A stretch of 63,770 bases of DNA, taken from assembly GCA_045542075.1 (NCBI GenBank), contig JAZQKI010000046.1, forward strand, positions 1-63,770. The letters run 5' to 3'. The notes under the pieces were generated by a model, which searched no databases, had not been told where the DNA came from, and saw only the letters and a list, made by a program, of their open reading frames with translations. Positions 1 through 7,700 of the stretch are shown here, piece by piece. Position 1 is the stretch's first letter. Each line of letters begins with the position of its first letter. The position numbers and the translations under genes were made by a program. The stretch comes from SVTX01 sp045542075. GTDB lineage: Bacteria; Bacillota; Clostridia; Oscillospirales; CAG-272.

Positions 1-70
1 AGAGTCGTGTACTCTATTAAAATTGACAGATCTGTATTTCGCACTTATCTTGCTTTGTACTTATCTCTTG

Positions 71-91
71 TTGTTCAATTGTCAAGGTTCA
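71..91 (-). promoter_or_regulatory. rRNA-leader-like motif (boxA-type)
   Basis: Read on the minus strand this is TGAACCTTGACAATTGAACAA, very close to the leader/spacer motif found around 16S genes of Firmicutes (CTTTGAAAACTGAACAA type). It lies about 35-55 nt downstream of two tandem strong minus-strand promoters. I infer the 5' leader of an rRNA operon whose 16S gene begins beyond position 1. No rRNA sequence itself is visible in the window. Confidence 0.5.
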
Positions 92-130
92 ATTGCTTCC
101 TGCACGCAATTTCACGTCGAAAGCTTTGTT

Positions 131-159
131 ATTATACCACAGAAAAATCCGCTTGTCAA
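131..159 (-). promoter_or_regulatory. Strong sigma-A promoter (rrn P2-like)
   Basis: On the minus strand: TTGACA (154-159), 17-bp spacer ending in TGTGG, TATAAT (131-136). Both hexamers are perfect consensus. It drives transcription off the left edge of the window. Confidence 0.8.
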
Positions 160-227
160 TACTTTTTTCAAAGTTTTTTGAGATTTTTCTGCGATGTCGT
201 TGTTAATTTTTCCACAGCGACTTGATT

Positions 228-256
228 ATTTTACCACAGTCATTTTGATTTGTCAA
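228..256 (-). promoter_or_regulatory. Strong sigma-A promoter (rrn P1-like)
   Basis: On the minus strand: TTGACA (251-256), 17-bp spacer also ending in TGTGG, TAAAAT (228-233). It is in tandem with the promoter 97 bp downstream, as expected for a growth-rate-controlled rRNA operon. Confidence 0.7.
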
Positions 257-375
257 TAGGTTTTTTGAAATTTTTTTATATTTTTTTCAATGTCGTAGTA
301 TCTCACAACTATTGTCGTATATTTTTCTCCAATTCATCAAAAACTAACAAAAAAACCGTACAAAACGAGGTCAGA

Positions 376-1062
376 ATGCTTACCATATTCATACGCACTG
401 TAATAATCTACTTCATTTTAGTAATAATAATGCGGCTGATGGGCAAGCGTCAGCTTGGAGATCTGGAGCTTTCAGAGCTTATCGTGACGTTTATGCTCTC
501 AGAAATAGCGACCAACCCCATAACAGACACAAACGCAGACATGTTCCCCACTATCGTCCCCATAGTAACGCTCGCGCTGCTGGAGATAGGCACATCTTTT
601 ATTATGCTGAAGTTTCCGTCCGCAAAAAAGCTGCTTTCGTCATCACCATCAGTAGTTGTATCCAAGGGCGTTATTGATATCAAGGCTATGAAAAAAGCAA
701 GAATATCAATTGACGAGCTACTGTGTCAGATCCGCCAGAACGGAATATACGACTTAGAGGAGGTCGACTACGCCATACTCGAGGAAAACGGAAAGATGTC
801 AATAATCCCGAAAAGCATCAACCGGCAGCCTGACAGACATGACCTGAACATTCAATGCAAGGACAGCGGTGTTATGCACGTTCTTATATCCGACAAGCTA
901 CCCAATGCGCACACGTTAAAGATCATCGGAAAAGACGAGGCATGGCTTAAACGCAGGATCAACAAAATGGGGCTGTCCCTCAAGGATATATTTTGCATGA
1001 CCATTGACGATGCGGGAAAGATATTCATTCAGAAGATTGACGGAGAGCAAATAATAAGGTAG
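376..1062 (+). CDS. DUF421 (YetF-type) membrane protein
   Basis: The protein of 228 residues starts at the ATG after an ACGAGG ribosome site; the open frame upstream is AT-rich noise. The first 80 or so residues hold three hydrophobic segments (around 3-20, 35-55 and 60-80) with the motif RLMGKRQLGDLE at the end of the first, which is typical of the DUF421/YetF family. The C-terminal half is soluble and contains the family's alpha/beta domain around SIDELLCQIRQNGI. Function is not established; Bacillus relatives are linked to the spore membrane and to stress. It is monocistronic, convergent with the endonuclease III gene. Confidence 0.85.
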   Translation: MLTIFIRTVIIYFILVIIMRLMGKRQLGDLELSELIVTFMLSEIATNPITDTNADMFPTIVPIVTLALLEIGTSFIMLKFPSAKKLLSSSPSVVVSKGVIDIKAMKKARISIDELLCQIRQNGIYDLEEVDYAILEENGKMSIIPKSINRQPDRHDLNIQCKDSGVMHVLISDKLPNAHTLKIIGKDEAWLKRRINKMGLSLKDIFCMTIDDAGKIFIQKIDGEQIIR

Positions 1063-1085
1063 CCGAAAAAGGCTACCTTATTATA

Positions 1086-1736
1086 TTATCCTCTACGTCC
1101 CTTGCAGATATCAGCAAGCGGACACTCGGCACACCTGGGTGAGCGCGCGATGCAAACGTCACGTCCAAACTGCACAATACGGTGGCAAAAGTCGCTCTGC
1201 TCGCTCGGCTCGACAAGCTCGACCATTATTCTTTCGATTTTTACGGGGTCTTTTACGCTCTCGTCGTACATTCCAAGTCTGCCGCAGATACGTATGCAGT
1301 GTGTATCCGCAACTATCGCGGGCTTTTTATACAGATCGCCCAAAAGCAGATTTGCAATTTTTCTGCCTACTCCGGGGAATTTCAAAAGCTCTTCCATATC
1401 GTCGGGAATAATACCGTCGTATTCGTCGCAGAGCAGCTTGCAAGACCGTTTTATGTCCGAAGCCTTCATTCTATATAATCCACAGGGCTTGACGATATTT
1501 TCAATGTCGGTTATGTCGCCTTCACCGAGAGATCTCGCCGTCGGGTATTTTGCAAAAAGCTCGCGGCATACTATATTGACGCGCGCGTCGGTGCACTGCG
1601 CTGACAGTCTTCCCATAACAAGCAGCTTCCAAGCATTCTCGTCTCCGCCGCCCCACTCAAGCGCACAGGTCGCATCGGGATATACCTCCTTCAGACGCGA
1701 GACTGCCTCGGCTATAATTTGTTTTCTGTTATCCAT
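1086..1736 (-). CDS. nth: Endonuclease III
   Basis: DNA glycosylase/AP lyase of base excision repair, acting on oxidised pyrimidines. The 216-residue protein has the helix-hairpin-helix FPGVGRKIA with the catalytic lysine, the following VADTH aspartate, and a C-terminal iron-sulfur loop with cysteines spaced C-x6-C-x2-C-x5-C. The start was taken at MDNRKQII because the longer frame would overlap the end of the next gene and an initiating ATG there has no better ribosome site; MSYINI, 13 codons further upstream, is possible. The segment between the HhH lysine and the aspartate is normal. Stand-alone gene, downstream of the dockerin protein. Confidence 0.93.
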   Translation of the reverse strand: MDNRKQIIAEAVSRLKEVYPDATCALEWGGGDENAWKLLVMGRLSAQCTDARVNIVCRELFAKYPTARSLGEGDITDIENIVKPCGLYRMKASDIKRSCKLLCDEYDGIIPDDMEELLKFPGVGRKIANLLLGDLYKKPAIVADTHCIRICGRLGMYDESVKDPVKIERIMVELVEPSEQSDFCHRIVQFGRDVCIARSPRCAECPLADICKGRRG

Positions 1737-1801
1737 AACAATGCCCTTTTCTTCATTTATATTTATATACGACATTATTATACACCCCGGCACGAAAAAT
1801 G

Positions 1802-2803
1802 TCAACTCAGAAGCTTGCGCTTTATAAGTGTAAAATCAATATCTGTTACGGAACAGTCACCGTTGAGGTCGGCAGAAATATTCAAAAATAAACAATTTTC
1901 GGGGAGTTTCTCCCAGGGGAGCTTAAAAAGCACAAGATCAAGCACGTCCACGTCCCCGTCGCAGTTTACATCCCCCGTACCAGAAAATTCAGTTAACGGG
2001 AAGGCAAATTCAGTATCCGAATATTTTTCGGATAAACACAAAATATTATCTGGACTGTACCAATCTATATGCGCTGTCTCTTTTATCCTCTCATCGCTTT
2101 TGAGAAAGCTATTATGCTCGCACGATGCAAAAATCTCGGGGTAATCGTCCCAGGTCACGTCTACGTGGTACCATTCGCCGTCGACCTTTACAAGATTCCA
2201 TATATGCGCCATAGAATCCGACGCGGCGAAGGTACACTCGATCCCCGCCGCACGCAGCATCGCCATATATGTGTACGTATATCCCTGACAGGTCCCCTGC
2301 CCCTGTTTGAGAAACAAGTACATATTATCAAAGGAAAGGCTTTCGTCATAAGAATAATTCAGACACAGATAGTCATGAATATACAGCGCGATCTCAGCTT
2401 CGCTTTCAAGCCCCTCTACAAGATTTAGCACCCCCGATATCTGCCGCTCGCAAAACTCTCTCGCCTGCACGTATTCCTCAGCTGTCATGGTATAGCTTGG
2501 ATAAATCGATAGTATCCTGCCGTCAGATGACGCTCTGTATCCCGCGCTTGTACCGACAAAAAACAGATAGGGGTTATTTTTCAGTATTTCGGTAAAAAGG
2601 GGCAAAAGCTGAGATTTATGTATATTGAATTTTTCAATATCTATGCTGTCGTTCATCTCATAAAGTGACGTGATCATATACTCCCGCGCGCCTTCCGTAT
2701 CACTCTCAGCATAGATGCAGAGCGATAGACAGTTAAAAAGCAATGCCGCAAGAAAAACTGCGCAAAGCATTATTTTCAAGGCACATCTGTAAAAAAACCG
2801 CAT
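1802..2803 (-). CDS. Secreted transglutaminase-like protein with C-terminal dockerin
   Basis: The 333-residue protein begins with a signal peptide (hydrophobic residues about 9-30, ending CIYA). The middle carries a transglutaminase/protease-like core: Cys in QGTCQGYT, His in AHIWNLV and Asp in VDVTWDD, in the order of the family's triad. The last 60 residues hold two calcium-loop segments, GDVNCDGDVDVLDLVLFK and ADLNGDCSVTDIDFTLIK, the pattern of a type I dockerin. Such proteins bind cohesins on scaffoldins or the cell surface. No cohesin or other dockerin gene lies in this window, so the partner must be elsewhere. Confidence 0.82.
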   Translation of the reverse strand: MRFFYRCALKIMLCAVFLAALLFNCLSLCIYAESDTEGAREYMITSLYEMNDSIDIEKFNIHKSQLLPLFTEILKNNPYLFFVGTSAGYRASSDGRILSIYPSYTMTAEEYVQAREFCERQISGVLNLVEGLESEAEIALYIHDYLCLNYSYDESLSFDNMYLFLKQGQGTCQGYTYTYMAMLRAAGIECTFAASDSMAHIWNLVKVDGEWYHVDVTWDDYPEIFASCEHNSFLKSDERIKETAHIDWYSPDNILCLSEKYSDTEFAFPLTEFSGTGDVNCDGDVDVLDLVLFKLPWEKLPENCLFLNISADLNGDCSVTDIDFTLIKRKLLS

Positions 2804-2865
2804 TGTGAAACCTCAAACAAGAATTGCTGTTTCAGTTTATGCGGATATAGCCTGTACTTTTAACT

Positions 2866-2895
2866 AAAAAAAGGCTGTTGCCATCGCAACAGCCT
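2866..2895 (-). terminator. Rho-independent terminator (copy 1 of a repeated hairpin)
   Basis: Stem AGGCTGTTGC/GCAACAGCCT (2872-2881 and 2886-2895), loop CATC, with seven T on the minus strand after the stem. It ends the transcript of the membrane protein at 2909-3439. An identical 33-nt sequence occurs at 3508-3540. Confidence 0.85.
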
Positions 2896-2908
2896 GATAT
2901 AAATTTGT

Positions 2909-3439
2909 TTATTTCCAACGTCCCATTTCCTCGCGGCGCTGTTGTTCCTTCAGCTCCTCTTCCAGGCGCTTTGCCTCTTGTCTTTTGTATTTTACATATT
3001 GCGCTCTGTCATATATATCCCAAGCCACAAAAATCATCTGCGGCACAAGGAAAACTATTACCGCTATGGGCATGGTAGCCGCTGTCGAGGAAAAGAAAAT
3101 GCAAGGAATATAGAAAGGAATGACTATAAAATATATCGCCAGCATTTTATTGAATCGGTCTTCATAGTCCACCGTAAATGTAAATTCCTTTTCCGGTTCA
3201 AAAAAGTTAAAGATAAAGTATTTCAAAAAACGGTAATCGTATTGCAGAAAATTCCCCGTATGCTTAAAGATGCAAGCCGCAAGCCCGTACAATATTGCGA
3301 ATACCATCAAGGCAATTGCGGGAACAGAGTATTTTGTTATTTTCGCGTGCTGTCTGAATATTAAAACGGAAAGAATATTCAAAAGCAGCAGAGTCGCAAA
3401 GGCAATCACATAATATAACAAGTATTTTTTTCGCTTCAT
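2909..3439 (-). CDS. Hypothetical four-helix membrane protein
   Basis: The 176-residue protein has four hydrophobic segments (about 8-28, 38-57, 98-115 and 122-142) and a highly charged, coiled-coil-like tail rich in Lys, Arg, Glu and Gln (about 150-176). No catalytic motif was recognised and I cannot assign a family. It is flanked on both sides by copies of the same terminator hairpin, so it forms its own transcription unit. The ribosome site GGGAGGAG precedes the ATG. Confidence 0.7.
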   Translation of the reverse strand: MKRKKYLLYYVIAFATLLLLNILSVLIFRQHAKITKYSVPAIALMVFAILYGLAACIFKHTGNFLQYDYRFLKYFIFNFFEPEKEFTFTVDYEDRFNKMLAIYFIVIPFYIPCIFFSSTAATMPIAVIVFLVPQMIFVAWDIYDRAQYVKYKRQEAKRLEEELKEQQRREEMGRWK

Positions 3440-3506
3440 AAATACTCCTCCCTTCTGTTTATAATTGAATTATATCATAAAACATAACTGTTGTAAATAC
3501 TCGCGG

Positions 3507-3537
3507 AAAAAAAAGGCTGTTGCCATCGCAACAGCCT
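3507..3537 (-). terminator. Rho-independent terminator (copy 2 of a repeated hairpin)
   Basis: Stem AGGCTGTTGC/GCAACAGCCT at 3514-3523 and 3528-3537, loop CATC, followed on the minus strand by eight T. Sequence identical to copy 1. It would end transcripts entering from the DUF1292 / structured RNA region. Confidence 0.8.
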
Positions 3538-3605
3538 GATTTACTATTCAATTGTAAGGTATAAAACTTAAATTTGTTTTTTATGTAAAATAAATTTGAG
3601 TTTTT

Positions 3606-3851
3606 ATAAAAATCCTGCGATCCGAGGATATGTACCCCCACCGAGCCGTGTACCCGTAGAAATGGAACCCTGTTATTTCAGGGCGGCGCTCTATCCGAAG
3701 CTTCACTGCTCCCAGCATCTCGTAACCCGTCGGGACAAGTCAACCGCACGGGGCGAGGAGGTCTGCAAACCACTCCGCGAATTTATTTCGAGCTCCTTTA
3801 ATCAGTTGTGGGTCTCAATCAATCGGATATCACAAACTAAGCAGGATTTTT
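3606..3851 (+). ncRNA. Candidate structured noncoding RNA (about 245 nt)
   Basis: The ends pair over a long distance: AAAAATCCTGC (3606-3616) with GCAGGATTTTT (3841-3851), then ATCCGA with TCGGAT, then CCCAC with GTGGG. Inside lie further local hairpins, for example CCCTG..CAGGG, CCCG..CGGG and CGAA..TTCG, and GCCGTG can pair with CACGG. The region is GC-rich in otherwise AT-rich spacer and has no plausible protein frame. On the plus strand the closing helix runs into seven T, as a terminator would. Candidate classes are 6S RNA (closing stem resembles Firmicutes 6S) or the raiA-type RNA; I cannot decide by eye, and the strand is uncertain because a minus-strand terminator lies at 3507-3537. 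Confidence 0.6.
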
Positions 3852-3973
3852 TTATTTTTAGATTTCCATTGGTCTATGTTTTCCTTTGACCTTAATAAGT
3901 TCACTTGGTTTCTTATTCTTCTTTTGGCTTATCGCCTTAACTTTTCTTTTTACCGTGAATCCTATACTTGAAA

Positions 3974-4267
3974 TTACAGGTCGTAGTCCTCTTCAGAATC
4001 GAACATATCGTCAAAATAGTCCGCAACTCTGTCAAACTCATCGTCATCGTCGATAGTGACGAACATTTCTTCTCCGCTCTCATCCTTCTCCTTCTTGAGA
4101 AGAACATATTCTATCATACCGTCGTTACCTGCTACCGAATCAGACGGAACCATTGCAAAATACTCTATGCCGTTAATTTCGGCGCTTCCGATAACCTCGA
4201 ACTCAGTTTCGTTGCCATCCTCGTCGGTCAATGTATAAAATTCACTTTCAAATTCTTGTTCGTTCAT
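3974..4267 (-). CDS. DUF1292 (YrzB-like) acidic protein
   Basis: The 97-residue, strongly acidic protein has the DUF1292 pattern: N-terminal LTDEDGNETEFEVIGSAEING, then EYVLLKKEK and an acidic tail ending in aspartates. Function is unknown; in Firmicutes the family usually sits next to Holliday-junction-resolvase or ruvX-type genes, which are not present here. It has its own perfect promoter (4434-4462) and a 160-nt leader. The 430-nt stretch downstream of its stop contains the structured RNA candidate. Confidence 0.85.
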   Translation of the reverse strand: MNEQEFESEFYTLTDEDGNETEFEVIGSAEINGIEYFAMVPSDSVAGNDGMIEYVLLKKEKDESGEEMFVTIDDDDEFDRVADYFDDMFDSEEDYDL

Positions 4268-4294
4268 TGGTGTAAATCTCCTTTCGGGTTATTA

Positions 4295-4367
4295 GGTGCC
4301 GCTTGGAGTTCCCTCCTGCGCCGTCGAAAAATTCATAGCGTTTTTTCCTTGAGAACCGCTCGGCACC
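4295..4367 (-). promoter_or_regulatory. Structured 5' leader element of the DUF1292 gene
   Basis: The 73-nt segment is closed by a 7-bp stem GGTGCCG/CGGCACC (4295-4301 and 4361-4367). Inside, on the minus strand, is a GGAG-GGAA-CTCC hairpin with a GNRA loop. It has the length and acceptor stem of a tRNA but no T-loop, anticodon arm or CCA, so I do not call a tRNA. It lies in the transcribed leader between promoter and start codon. Function unknown. Confidence 0.4.
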
Positions 4368-4433
4368 CCGACGCGATCATATATCTCAACGCCTGCTCCG
4401 TGAATTTTTTCGGCTCACCCTTTATCCATTTGT

Positions 4434-4462
4434 ATTATAGCATATATTTTGATATTTGTCAA
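4434..4462 (-). promoter_or_regulatory. Sigma-A promoter of the DUF1292 gene
   Basis: Minus strand TTGACA (4457-4462), 17-bp spacer, TATAAT (4434-4439); perfect consensus. Confidence 0.8.
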
Positions 4463-4530
4463 TACCTTTGTGCAAAATATCTTTATATTTTAGTTTGCTA
4501 AAGTGCTTTATAGACACTTTGCTCCAAAAG

Positions 4531-5670
4531 TCAGGAAAAATCAAGGATTTCCGAGAGAATATAATTGCTTACAAACATTCCCTTTTCGGTAAATCTGCAA
4601 TTGTTTTCGCTCAGAACAGCAAATTCGGGGGAAAATTTCTGAAATTTTTTTCCGAATCTCCCGTAAAAATTTTTTCCAAAGCGCGACTCATATTCTGAAA
4701 TATCAATGCCACGCGAAAGCCTCATTCCAAGCATGACGTATTCGTTCTCCGCCTCGGAGTCTGAAATTATCTCCTCGCTTTCACGCTCACCAAGACCGTC
4801 TGACAAAATATATCCGTCAATATCCCGCGAGTTTGCAAATCTTCTGCAGTCAAAAAACGAGTGCGCACCCGAGCCAAAGCCGATATAATCGTCGTACTGC
4901 CAATATTTCAGATTATGTCGTGACTCACGTCCCGCTCTTGAAAAATTGCTTATTTCATATTTATTATATCCCGCACTCCGCAAAATATTACCCATGCTTT
5001 CGTACATATCGCAGACTGTGTCCTCGTCGGGCAGCGCAAGTGACTCCCGCTTTTGATAAAACCTCGTTCCCTCCTCAATTTTGAGACAATACGACGAGAT
5101 ATGCTCAGGCGCAAGCTGTACAAGTGTCCTGACTGACTCCTCAAAGCTATCCATAGTCTGCCCGGGAATACCGTACATAAGGTCAACCGATACGTTATCA
5201 AAGCCCGCTCGTCTCGCGTCAAGGTAAAAGTCCTTAAAATCCTTGAATTTATGGATACGTCCAAGGGCCTTCAGCTCGCTGTCATGCACCGATTGCATAC
5301 CAATGCTGAGTCGGTTTACTCCAAGCTGCCGCATACTGAAAAGCTTATCAAAATCAGCGGTTTTGGGATTTGCCTCGGCGGTTATCTCCGCGTCTGGCAA
5401 AAGCTCGAAGCATTCTCCTACACAAGATAAGATATCCGAAAGATTTTCAGCCGACAAAAGCGTTGGAGTGCCGCCGCCGAAATACAAAGTATCCACCTTG
5501 AATTTTTTATCATGCCCGCTCGCGAAATCCCTTATTTCGTTTATCAGTGCCGAGATATACGCATCAATTTTCTCCTGCTTTGCGGCAGATACCGAGCAAA
5601 AGTCGCAATAATAGCATTTCGAAGCGCAAAATGGGATGTGAATGTAAATTCCAAGTCTGTCAGTTGTCAT
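4531..5670 (-). CDS. hemW: Radical SAM protein HemW
   Basis: Member of the HemN/HemW family (379 residues); HemW is regarded as a heme chaperone rather than a coproporphyrinogen oxidase. The start at MTTDRLGIYIHIPFC was chosen because it overlaps the end of lepA by 11 bases and places the radical-SAM cluster CASKCYYC at residues about 15-22. The SAM-binding YFGGGTPT follows near residue 65. The C-terminal HemN-like domain is present. lepA-hemW is a widespread Firmicutes gene pair. The longer frame reading into lepA is spurious. Confidence 0.92.
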   Translation of the reverse strand: MTTDRLGIYIHIPFCASKCYYCDFCSVSAAKQEKIDAYISALINEIRDFASGHDKKFKVDTLYFGGGTPTLLSAENLSDILSCVGECFELLPDAEITAEANPKTADFDKLFSMRQLGVNRLSIGMQSVHDSELKALGRIHKFKDFKDFYLDARRAGFDNVSVDLMYGIPGQTMDSFEESVRTLVQLAPEHISSYCLKIEEGTRFYQKRESLALPDEDTVCDMYESMGNILRSAGYNKYEISNFSRAGRESRHNLKYWQYDDYIGFGSGAHSFFDCRRFANSRDIDGYILSDGLGERESEEIISDSEAENEYVMLGMRLSRGIDISEYESRFGKNFYGRFGKKFQKFSPEFAVLSENNCRFTEKGMFVSNYILSEILDFS

Positions 5671-7480
5671 CGCCAAGCTTAAGCACCGCCATAAACGCCT
5701 CGGGAGTGACCTGCACCGATCCCAGCTGGCGCATCTTTTTCTTACCCTCTTTTTGCTTTTCAAGCAGCTTTTTCTTACGCGTTATGTCACCGCCATAGCA
5801 CTTTGCAAGCACGTCCTTGCGCATAGCCTTGACAGTCTCTCGCGCAATTATACGTGATCCGATAGCCGCCTGGATCGGCACCTCAAAGAGCTGACGCGGT
5901 ATGTTTTCCTTAAGTCTTTCGGCAATTTTACGCGCTCTTGTGTACGCCTTTTCCTCATGTACGATAAAGGAAAGCGCATCCACCTGCTCGCCGTTGAGCA
6001 TAAAGTCAAGCTTTACGAGCTTGGACGGCTGATAGCCACGGAGCTCATAGTCAAGCGACGCGTATCCGCGCGAGCGGCTCTTTAATGCGTCAAAGAAATC
6101 GTAAATTATCTCGTTGAGAGGAAGGTCGTAATGAAGCTCAACACGGTTCGCGTCAATATACTTCATATCGATAAATATTCCGCGTCTGTCCTGACAAAGA
6201 TCCATAAGTCCGCCAACGTAGTCGGTGGGTGTAATTATGCTTGCTTTAACTATGGGCTCTCTCGCCTCCTCGATCTCGTCCGCCGTGGGATAATTTGAGG
6301 GGTTTTCGATATTTATTACCTCGCCCGTGCGCAATTTTATCTCGTATATAACGCCCGGTGCGGTGGTAATAAGGTCAAGATTAAATTCACGCTCAAGTCT
6401 CTCCTCAATGATCTCCATGTGAAGCAGCCCGAGGAAGCCGCAACGGAATCCAAAGCCAAGCGCCACCGAGGTCTCGGGCTCAAACACGAGTGCCGCGTCG
6501 TTGAGCTGAAGCTTTTCAAGCGCATCACGAAGGTCGGGATACTTTGCTCCGTCAGCGGGATATATTCCCGCAAACACCATAGGCTGGACCGCCTGGAATC
6601 CGGGAAGCGCCTCGCTTGCAGGGTTTTCCGCAAGAGTTACGGTATCACCCACACGCGTGTCACCAACGCTCTTTATGGAAGCGGTGATATATCCAACCTC
6701 ACCCGCCGAGAGCGACTCGCACTTGCAAAGGCCAAACGCCTCCATCGTGCCGACCTCAACTATATCAAATTCTCTGCCCGTGCTCATAAGACGGATCCTG
6801 TCTCCCGCCTTGACCTGACCGTCCATCACCCTGATGTTTACAACGACACCGAGATAGCTGTCGTAATACGAGTCAAAAATAAGAGCCTTGAGGGGCGCTT
6901 TCTCGTCACCCTCGGGTGCGGGAATGTCGCGGACTATTGCGTCAAGCACCTGCTGAATATTAAGTCCCGTTTTTGCGGATACCGCGGGGCAGTCCTCGGC
7001 AGGTATGCCGATTTCGTCCTCCACCGCAGCCCTTACTCGCTCAATGTCAGCGGAGGGCAGGTCTATTTTGTTTATTACGGGTATAATCTCAAGGTTAGCA
7101 TCGACCGCAAGATACGCATTCGCAAGTGTCTGCGCCTCTATTCCCTGCGTGGCGTCAACCACCAGAAGCGCGCCGTCGCACGCATTGAGCGAGCGCGACA
7201 CCTCGTAGTTAAAGTCCACGTGACCGGGAGTGTCGATAAGATTCAAGACGTACTGCTCGCCGTCAGGCGCGGTGTAGTCAAGCTTTACAGCTCTCGCCTT
7301 GATGGTAATTCCCCTTTCGCGCTCAAGGTCCATGTTGTCGAGCACCTGCTCCTCCATCTCTCGCTTTGACACCGCCGAGGTTGCCTCGAGTATTCTGTCC
7401 GCAAGTGTGGATTTGCCGTGGTCGATATGCGCGATTATGGAAAAATTCCTGATTTTCTTCATTCTGTCTGACTGTGACAT
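5660..7480 (-). CDS. lepA: Elongation factor 4 (LepA)
   Basis: Ribosome-associated GTPase of 606 residues, the usual length. Residues 15-25 carry the P-loop AHIDHGKST; the DTPGHVDF G3 and NKIDLP G4 motifs follow, then the translation-factor beta barrel and the LepA-specific C-terminal domain (VKLDFMLNGEQVDALSFIVH region) ending in the basic KKKLLEKQKEGKKKM stretch. It has its own promoter and is cotranscribed with hemW. It is thought to act on stalled or misassembled ribosomes. Confidence 0.97.
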   Translation of the reverse strand: MSQSDRMKKIRNFSIIAHIDHGKSTLADRILEATSAVSKREMEEQVLDNMDLERERGITIKARAVKLDYTAPDGEQYVLNLIDTPGHVDFNYEVSRSLNACDGALLVVDATQGIEAQTLANAYLAVDANLEIIPVINKIDLPSADIERVRAAVEDEIGIPAEDCPAVSAKTGLNIQQVLDAIVRDIPAPEGDEKAPLKALIFDSYYDSYLGVVVNIRVMDGQVKAGDRIRLMSTGREFDIVEVGTMEAFGLCKCESLSAGEVGYITASIKSVGDTRVGDTVTLAENPASEALPGFQAVQPMVFAGIYPADGAKYPDLRDALEKLQLNDAALVFEPETSVALGFGFRCGFLGLLHMEIIEERLEREFNLDLITTAPGVIYEIKLRTGEVINIENPSNYPTADEIEEAREPIVKASIITPTDYVGGLMDLCQDRRGIFIDMKYIDANRVELHYDLPLNEIIYDFFDALKSRSRGYASLDYELRGYQPSKLVKLDFMLNGEQVDALSFIVHEEKAYTRARKIAERLKENIPRQLFEVPIQAAIGSRIIARETVKAMRKDVLAKCYGGDITRKKKLLEKQKEGKKKMRQLGSVQVTPEAFMAVLKLGDDN

Positions 7481-7525
7481 CTAAAACTTCCTTTCGGTTT
7501 GGTTCAAAAAGCATATACGTATAAT

Positions 7526-7554
7526 ATTATATATTATTTTTGTAAATTTCTCAA
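7526..7554 (-). promoter_or_regulatory. Sigma-A promoter of lepA-hemW
   Basis: Minus strand TTGAGA (7549-7554), 17-bp spacer, TATAAT (7526-7531), 46 bp upstream of the lepA start codon. Confidence 0.7.
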
Positions 7555-7623
7555 TAGGTTTCAAAAAAATTTTTTACTCCAACAAATATGGCAACTTTTG
7601 TCTGTTTTTTCTCTCATTTCGTC

Positions 7624-7652
7624 TTGATTTTTAGCACTTTTTGTCTTATAAT
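7624..7652 (+). promoter_or_regulatory. Sigma-A promoter of the Gfo/Idh/MocA gene
   Basis: TTGATT (7624-7629), 17-bp spacer, TATAAT (7647-7652), leaving a short leader of about 40 nt before the ATG at 7701. Confidence 0.7.
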
Positions 7653-7700
7653 TATAATAGAAGGGTTATGAATGCCCATATACGAAAGGATATATTCATT

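Noticed and set aside
4295..4367. Possible tRNA gene
   Set aside because: A 7-bp acceptor-like stem and the right length, but no T-loop GTTCRA, no anticodon stem, no D-loop pattern and no CCA.
5671..5763. Longer N-terminus of HemW
   Set aside because: It would overlap lepA by over 100 bases and adds basic residues not found in the family; the ATG at 5670 fits exactly before the radical-SAM motif.
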